19,772 nt of DNA from Acidimicrobiales bacterium (lineage in GTDB: Bacteria > Actinomycetota > Acidimicrobiia > Acidimicrobiales > Poriferisodalaceae), in the NCBI GenBank assembly GCA_020439485.1, contig JAGQSP010000070.1, positions 1 to 19,772 on the forward strand, given 5' to 3'. Position numbers and translations under genes: made by a program. Below the pieces are notes generated by a model. It was given only the letters and a program-made list of their open reading frames with translations, was not told the DNA's origin and did no database searches. This document shows, one piece after another, positions 15,866-19,772 of this stretch. Within the stretch, counting starts at the first letter, position 1; every line of letters starts with the position of its first letter.

Positions 15866-17056
15866 TCAGGCGCGGTGCACCGGTCGGGCGAGGTCGACAC
15901 CCACCAGCCGTGCTGCGGCGCGCAGGTCGGCACGTCCATCGGCGTCGAGGGCATCGGGCCCGGCCTGCGCCGCGGCCTTCAACACCTCGAGGGCACTGAC
16001 GGTGTCCAGGTCGTCGTCGAGGGCGGCCCGCACCGCTGCCAACATCGGCCCTTCGGCGTCGGTGGCATTCGTGTCGCCGGAAGCCGCGGCGACGAGTTGG
16101 TCCAGCAGTTCCATCGCCGTGTCGAACTCGCTGTCGAAGTACTCGAAGTCGGTTCGATAGTTGTGGGCCATCAGAGCCAGCCGGATGGCTCGTGCATCAC
16201 CCCGGGCCACCAGGTCGCTGACGAACACCAGGTTGCCCAGCGATTTCGACATCTTCTCGCCCTGGTACCAAACCAGGCCTCCGTGCATCCAGTGCTCGAC
16301 GAAGCGGTGGCCGCTGGCGGCTTCGGACTGAGCGGCCTCGCACTCGTGGTGGGGGAACACCAGGTCGCCTCCGCCGCCGTGGAGGTGGATCGGTTGGCCG
16401 AGGGTGGCGGCGCTCATGGCCGAGCACTCGATGTGCCACCCGGGTCGTCCTCGGCCGAACGGCGAGTCCCAGGCGGGCTCGTCGGGGGCCGATGGCTGCC
16501 ACAGGACAAAATCGAGCGGGTTGCGCTGGCGAGGATCGTCGGGAGTGCCGCCGCGTTCGGCGGCCAGGACGACCATCTCTTCTGGGGTAAGCCCAGAAAC
16601 GCTGCCGAAGGCGTCGTAGGTCGACACGTCGAACCAGGTGATGCCATCGATGGTGTAGGTGTGCCCCATATCGCGAAGCCGTTCGATGATCGGGATCATG
16701 TCGCCGATCGACTCGGTGGCGCGGGGTTCGGCGAACGCCGGCCTCATCTCGAGCGCAACCAGGTCTTTGTGGAACCGGGCGATCTCGCCGGCGGCCAGCT
16801 CGAGGAAGTGAACGCCCAGCTCGCGCGCTTTGGGCAGGATCGAATCGTCGACATCGGTGATGTTGCGCACCATGTGGACGGTGTGGCCCAGATCTTCCAG
16901 ACGCCTGACCACCAGGTCGTGGATGAGATATGTGAACGCATGCCCGAGGTGGGTCGAGTCGTAGGGTGTGATGCCGCACACGTACATCGACACCGTCTCG
17001 GGAGGGTCGAATTCGACCACCTCGCGTCGCGCAGTGTCGTAGAGACGCATGGTCAC
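15866..17056 (-). CDS. mshC: Mycothiol ligase MshC (Cys--GlcN-Ins ligase)
   Basis: A 396-residue class I tRNA-synthetase-like enzyme that joins cysteine to glucosaminyl-inositol using ATP, the third enzymatic step (after MshA and MshB) of mycothiol synthesis. MYVCGITPYDSTHLGH (about residues 24-39) contains the zinc cysteine (C27), the GITPYD sequence typical of MshC rather than CysS (which has GPTVYD), and HLGH as the HIGH motif. GWHIEC supplies C211 and FPHHE supplies H236, completing the zinc site. EKMSKS (267-272) is the KMSKS loop. The short C-terminus, without the CysS anticodon domain, also fits MshC. GTG 17056 sits 7 bases after AGGGGG; ATG 17050 in the same frame is only two codons shorter. 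It is the first gene of a minus-strand cluster. Confidence 0.92.
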   Translation of the reverse strand: MTMRLYDTARREVVEFDPPETVSMYVCGITPYDSTHLGHAFTYLIHDLVVRRLEDLGHTVHMVRNITDVDDSILPKARELGVHFLELAAGEIARFHKDLVALEMRPAFAEPRATESIGDMIPIIERLRDMGHTYTIDGITWFDVSTYDAFGSVSGLTPEEMVVLAAERGGTPDDPRQRNPLDFVLWQPSAPDEPAWDSPFGRGRPGWHIECSAMSAATLGQPIHLHGGGGDLVFPHHECEAAQSEAASGHRFVEHWMHGGLVWYQGEKMSKSLGNLVFVSDLVARGDARAIRLALMAHNYRTDFEYFDSEFDTAMELLDQLVAAASGDTNATDAEGPMLAAVRAALDDDLDTVSALEVLKAAAQAGPDALDADGRADLRAAARLVGVDLARPVHRA

Positions 17057-17173
17057 AGCGTTTCCCCCTGGTGGGCTCGTGGCATCCTGGCGAAGCCTAG
17101 CTAGCGGCGCCCGCATCGGAGCATTGCCGGGCGGTACTTGTCACAGACCTCCACATGGGCGAGCCTGGCTGGC
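17057..17173. promoter_or_regulatory. Divergent gap between mshC and the YihY-family gene
   Basis: This 117-bp gap separates outward-facing genes and must contain their promoters. AGGGGG at 17064-17069 (minus strand) is the mshC ribosome-binding site. A TAGGCT on the minus strand near 17093-17098 could be a -10 element for mshC, but no matching -35 is visible, and nothing convincing is seen for the plus-strand gene. Confidence 0.3.
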
Positions 17174-18148
17174 ATGGGTTCTGAACGGCTCAACCACGTC
17201 AAGGAAGTGGCCCTCGAGGTCAAGGACAGTCTCAAACAGGACAATGTGCCGGTTGCCGCTGCAGGTATCGCCTTCTTCGGGTTCTTGTCCTTGTTCCCGG
17301 CTCTGGCCGCGGCGATCTCGATATACGGGCTGATCTCGGACCCCGATGAGATCACCAGCCAGATCAACGACGTGCTCGAGAGCGCGCCCGAGTCGACGAG
17401 GGACTTCCTGGGCCAGCAACTATCCGATATCGCTTCGTCGGCTTCGGGTGGTCTGGGGCTGGTGGCCGGAATCGGCATCGTCGCCGCCCTGTGGTCTGCT
17501 TCGGCTGCGGTCAAACATCTGATCGCCGCTTTGAACAACGTGTATGGCTTCCGCGAGACCAGGGGTTTTGTGGCCCTTCGCGGCACCGCGTTGCTGTTCA
17601 CGGTGGGTGCCATCGTCTTGTTGGTAGGGGCGATCTTCGGTTTGGCGATTCTGCCTGCCGTGCTGGCGGCGGTGGACATGGGCGACGCCGGCCGGGTGCT
17701 GATTGGCATATTGCGATTTCCGGTACTGATCCTGTTGATGTCGATGGCGATCTCGGTGTTGTTCAACCTCGGCCCCGACCGCAACGTGCGTCGGTTCAGG
17801 ATCACGACCATCGGCGCCATCGTCGGAACGCTCATCTGGATAGTCGTGTCCGCGCTGCTGTCGATCTACACGGCAAACGCCGGCAAGTTCTCGGGCGGGG
17901 CAAACACGCTGGGGGCCATTACCGCCTTGCTGTTGTGGCTGAACGCGACCGCGTTCAGCGTGTTGGTGGGCGCCGAGATCGACGTGGCCCGCGAGACCAT
18001 TGCGGCCCGGAAGAAGGCCGCCGAACGCGCCGAGATCGACGCCAAGTACGAGGCGGCCACACGAAGCGACCAGGGTCGCGCCGCGCTGAGCGGGGCCCTT
18101 CTCGGCGCCGCTCTCGGGGCCATCGCACAGAGGGCTAGCAAGCGCTAG
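17174..18148 (+). CDS. YihY/BrkB family integral membrane protein
   Basis: A 324-residue polytopic membrane protein. About six helices are apparent near residues 27-52, 92-117, 136-165, 174-199, 209-232 and 244-268, followed by a charged, coiled-coil-like stretch (270-300) and a short Gly/Ala-rich segment (about 302-319). PVAAAGIAFFGFLSLFPAL (26-44) is the characteristic first-helix sequence of the YihY/BrkB family (formerly misannotated as ribonuclease BN), and LWSASAAVKHLIAALNNVYG (107-126) fits as well. The transported substrate or role is unknown for most members. ATG 17174 is preferred over an in-frame TTG at 17138. The stop codon lies inside the first of two repeated hairpins. Confidence 0.85.
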   Translation: MGSERLNHVKEVALEVKDSLKQDNVPVAAAGIAFFGFLSLFPALAAAISIYGLISDPDEITSQINDVLESAPESTRDFLGQQLSDIASSASGGLGLVAGIGIVAALWSASAAVKHLIAALNNVYGFRETRGFVALRGTALLFTVGAIVLLVGAIFGLAILPAVLAAVDMGDAGRVLIGILRFPVLILLMSMAISVLFNLGPDRNVRRFRITTIGAIVGTLIWIVVSALLSIYTANAGKFSGGANTLGAITALLLWLNATAFSVLVGAEIDVARETIAARKKAAERAEIDAKYEAATRSDQGRAALSGALLGAALGAIAQRASKR

Positions 18149-18197
18149 CCCGAAGCGCACAGACAACACAGCACAGAGGGCTAGCAAGCGCTAGCCC
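18125..18197 (+). repeat. 27-bp exact direct repeat spanning a gene end
   Basis: Positions 18125-18151 and 18171-18197 are identical over 27 bases and are separated by 19 bases. The first copy encodes the last residues and the TAG stop of the YihY-family gene, and the second copy is non-coding. Each contains the inverted repeat GGGCTAGC/GCTAGCCC. A third short echo (GCACAGA) starts at 18157. A local tandem duplication of the gene's tail is the simplest reading. Confidence 0.9.
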
Positions 18198-18199
18198 TC
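18132..18199 (+). terminator. Tandem hairpins, possible transcription terminator
   Basis: Hairpin 1 pairs 18132-18139 with 18144-18151 (8 bp, loop AAGC). Hairpin 2 pairs 18176-18185 with 18190-18199 (10 bp, same loop). Both are GC-rich and perfectly paired. No U-tract follows, so this is not a textbook intrinsic terminator, but U-less hairpins are common at gene ends in high-GC actinobacteria. It separates two same-strand genes. Confidence 0.55.
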
Positions 18200-18214
18200 G
18201 CGTTCTACCGGGCC

Positions 18215-18243
18215 CTTGCGGTCTGATACAGCAGCGGTACTCT
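18215..18243 (+). promoter_or_regulatory. Candidate leaderless promoter
   Basis: CTTGCG (18215-18220) and TACTCT (18238-18243) are spaced by 17 bases and resemble -35 and -10 elements of a housekeeping sigma factor. The ATG of the next gene is 8 bases past the -10 element, and there is no Shine-Dalgarno, so a leaderless mRNA is plausible. It lies just after the double hairpin. Confidence 0.4.
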
Positions 18244-18251
18244 CGTTTTGA

Positions 18252-19433
18252 ATGGAGCGCGACGCCGATCTCGAGACCATCGAGCGTGTCGAGAGGTTCC
18301 GGAAGCGTTCATATCTCGCTCCCGAGATCTCGGCCGTCGTCAACGATCTCATCGATCATGTCGCCAATCGTGGCAAGTCGCCCACCGAGTACCTGGCCGA
18401 CAAGCTGGACGCTCACGATGTGGTGTTCCTGGGCGAGCTGATGGCCACCGAGCAGTCGTGTCGGCTGATCGTCGACCTGATTCCTGTACTGGCCGAGTCG
18501 GGCGTTTGGCACTTCGCGGCCGACTGGCTGCTGTTCGACGATCAACTGGCCCTCGACGAGTTGGTCAACGCTCCCGATTTCAACGACGGCATGGCCGTCG
18601 AGTTGGTCATGCGAGGTGGTGCGCCCAGGGTTTGTATGCCTGTCGAGCGCGTCGAGGTGCTGCGGGCGGTGTGGCAATACAACTGCACCCGCGATCCGAA
18701 CGCACTGCCCATGCGGGTTATCGGTCTCGACTATGAGATTGCGTACGACAACGTGACCGACCGGGCCGACCTGACCACCCCCGAGGCGTGGCCGCACCTG
18801 CGCGACCGAGGGTCTGGGGCGAGGTTCATGGCCGAGGTGATCGAGAGATACATCACGAGCCAGCGCCATCGCGCTCTGGTGTCGTGCTCGACAGCCAATG
18901 CGTTGACACATCACCGGCGTCGCTTTCATCCACTTCACGACCGCATCGACCGAGAGGTCGTCGACGGCTGTGTGGTCGGTGCCGGCAACATCTTGTACGG
19001 GACCATGGCAGATCGTGTGGCGACCGTGCTGTTGCACCAGCCGCTGCTCGGCCCCGATTCCGGTTCGCCAGAGCACGTGTTCGTCGCAGATGGTCTCGTC
19101 GACCTGGTGTTCGCCCGGGGTGATGGGCCCAAGTTCCCTGTCGGCTTCGAAATCGCAGGCACGGCGTTTGCGAAGCTGACGACGACGTCGTCCTATGAGT
19201 CGGTTCCGCTGGGGCAACTCGCCAGCGGGTGGGTCTTCCTGGATCCTCTTCACCGGCTCACGGGCCCCAGGCAGCTGGGCGACCACATCGCTCAGCACAA
19301 CGTCGACGACATCCGCCGGCGAATGGTGCCAGGCGAGGTCAGGCGCCCCGACAACGGTGTCGAGCAGTTGATCTCGGCGCTCGAGACGAATCGACTGGTC
19401 TCGGAGATGACCTGGCACGCCGTCGGGACGTGA
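18252..19433 (+). CDS. Unknown protein, possibly a divergent ChaN/EreA-fold (Tiki-like) protein
   Basis: A 393-residue soluble protein of uncertain family. HDVVFLGELMATEQSCRLI (about 55-73) followed by a helix, then GVWHFAADWLLFDDQLALDELV and later MRVIGLDYE, recalls the layout of ChaN and erythromycin-esterase-like proteins. There a G-E-x-H motif and a downstream Glu form the metal or active site. Here the His after GE is absent and the later Glu appears as Asp, so the classical site is not conserved. HHRRRFHPLHDR near 220-231 is rich in His and could provide other ligands. There is no signal peptide. The ATG has no Shine-Dalgarno. The hrpB-like gene starts four bases after the stop, suggesting co-transcription. 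Confidence 0.7.
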   Translation: MERDADLETIERVERFRKRSYLAPEISAVVNDLIDHVANRGKSPTEYLADKLDAHDVVFLGELMATEQSCRLIVDLIPVLAESGVWHFAADWLLFDDQLALDELVNAPDFNDGMAVELVMRGGAPRVCMPVERVEVLRAVWQYNCTRDPNALPMRVIGLDYEIAYDNVTDRADLTTPEAWPHLRDRGSGARFMAEVIERYITSQRHRALVSCSTANALTHHRRRFHPLHDRIDREVVDGCVVGAGNILYGTMADRVATVLLHQPLLGPDSGSPEHVFVADGLVDLVFARGDGPKFPVGFEIAGTAFAKLTTTSSYESVPLGQLASGWVFLDPLHRLTGPRQLGDHIAQHNVDDIRRRMVPGEVRRPDNGVEQLISALETNRLVSEMTWHAVGT

Positions 19434-19437
19434 CCGG

Positions 19438-19772
19438 GTGAACGGGCCTCCGGGGGTCGATCGCCAGTCGCTTCCGATCGATCCGTTCCTGGCCGAGATC
19501 ACCGACTCGATCGACGCTCACCCCGTGACCCTGGTGGTCGCCCCGCCTGGCTGTGGCAAGACCACACGAGTGCCGGCAGCTCTGCTTGACGACCCGCGCC
19601 GATCTGGGTGCATCGTGTTGGAGCCGCGGAGGGTTGCGGCCAGAAGTGCCGCCCATCGCATCGCTTCCGAGCAGAGGACTGTGGTGGGTGACCGGGTGGG
19701 CTTCAGCGTCAGGGGCGAACGGCGGGTCGGAAACCGCACCCGCTTGGAGGTGGTGACCGACGGCCTTTTCGT
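19438..19772 (+). CDS. hrpB: HrpB-type DEAH ATP-dependent helicase, 5' part
   Basis: The first 111 codons of a gene that runs off the window end. The translation shows LPIDPF at the start of the domain, VVAPPGCGKTTRVP (Walker A / motif I, GCGKT), IVLEPRRVAARSAA (motif Ia), and VGFSVRGERR then TRLEVVTDGL (motif Ib region). This order and the LEPRR-x-A-A-R sequence match HrpB among DEAH helicases. Full-length HrpB is about 800 residues, so most of the protein, including the DEAH box, lies outside. GTG 19438 follows the previous stop by four bases. HrpB's exact role in this kind of organism is not established. Confidence 0.85.
   Translation, partial: MNGPPGVDRQSLPIDPFLAEITDSIDAHPVTLVVAPPGCGKTTRVPAALLDDPRRSGCIVLEPRRVAARSAAHRIASEQRTVVGDRVGFSVRGERRVGNRTRLEVVTDGLF

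Noticed and set aside
15866..17056. Cysteinyl-tRNA synthetase (cysS) as the identity of this gene
   Set aside because: The GITPYD sequence and the short C-terminus without an anticodon-binding domain fit MshC, not CysS.
14681..17104. An 807-codon open frame on the plus strand
   Set aside because: It lies antisense to the clearly recognisable nuclease and mshC genes. Its translation is low in hydrophobic order and shows no domain. It is a high-GC shadow frame.
1..19772. CRISPR arrays, tRNA/rRNA genes, insertion sequences, prophage or toxin-antitoxin genes
   Set aside because: No regularly spaced repeats, no cloverleaf or rRNA-like stretch, and no transposase, integrase or phage-like protein were seen. 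A tRNA scan would be needed to exclude a tRNA formally, but coding sequence fills nearly the whole window.

Overview
The window is GC-rich, densely packed bacterial DNA and most likely comes from an actinobacterium. The strongest marker is a mycothiol-pathway ligase (MshC, minus strand, stop at 15866), since mycothiol is essentially confined to Actinobacteria. GTG starts, 1-4 bp gene overlaps and several starts with no clear Shine-Dalgarno also fit. An Acidimicrobiia-like lineage is my guess only. I see no rRNA, tRNA, CRISPR array, transposase or phage gene, and no gene-free stretch reaches 300 bases.

Region 1 (146-7294, plus strand) is a tightly coupled surface-polysaccharide operon of six genes: a GT4-like glycosyltransferase, a CgeB-like glycosyltransferase, a 264-residue protein I do not recognise, a GT4 glycosyltransferase, an AsnB-type glutamine-dependent amidotransferase and another GT4 glycosyltransferase. 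All junctions overlap by 1-4 bp or are one base apart. The likely product is a glycan in which a carboxylate (for example a uronic acid) may be amidated by the AsnB-type enzyme.

Region 2 (7238-11369) holds a minus-strand pair: a processive cellulose-synthase-like GT2 with a C-terminal PilZ domain, followed by a SAM methyltransferase. Facing away from it is a secreted GH26-type glycoside hydrolase on the plus strand. The 130-bp divergent gap contains an immediate tandem repeat of 21 bp. Together these look like a small c-di-GMP-responsive beta-glycan synthesis and trimming module.

Region 3 (11359-17056) is housekeeping in character. A P1-family (DmpA-type) self-processing peptidase lies behind fpg/mutM on the minus strand. 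A short RNB-domain ribonuclease is on the plus strand. A minus-strand cluster carries mshC, a 68-residue membrane protein and a stand-alone PD-(D/E)XK nuclease with a four-cysteine iron-sulfur signature.

Region 4 (17174-19772, plus strand) contains a YihY/BrkB-family membrane protein that ends inside a duplicated hairpin. It is followed by an unrecognised protein with faint resemblance to the ChaN/EreA (Tiki) fold, and by the 5' end of an HrpB-type DEAH helicase cut by the window edge.

All three tail-to-tail gene pairs in the window overlap in coding sequence (57, 11 and 19 bp), leaving no room for ordinary terminators between them.
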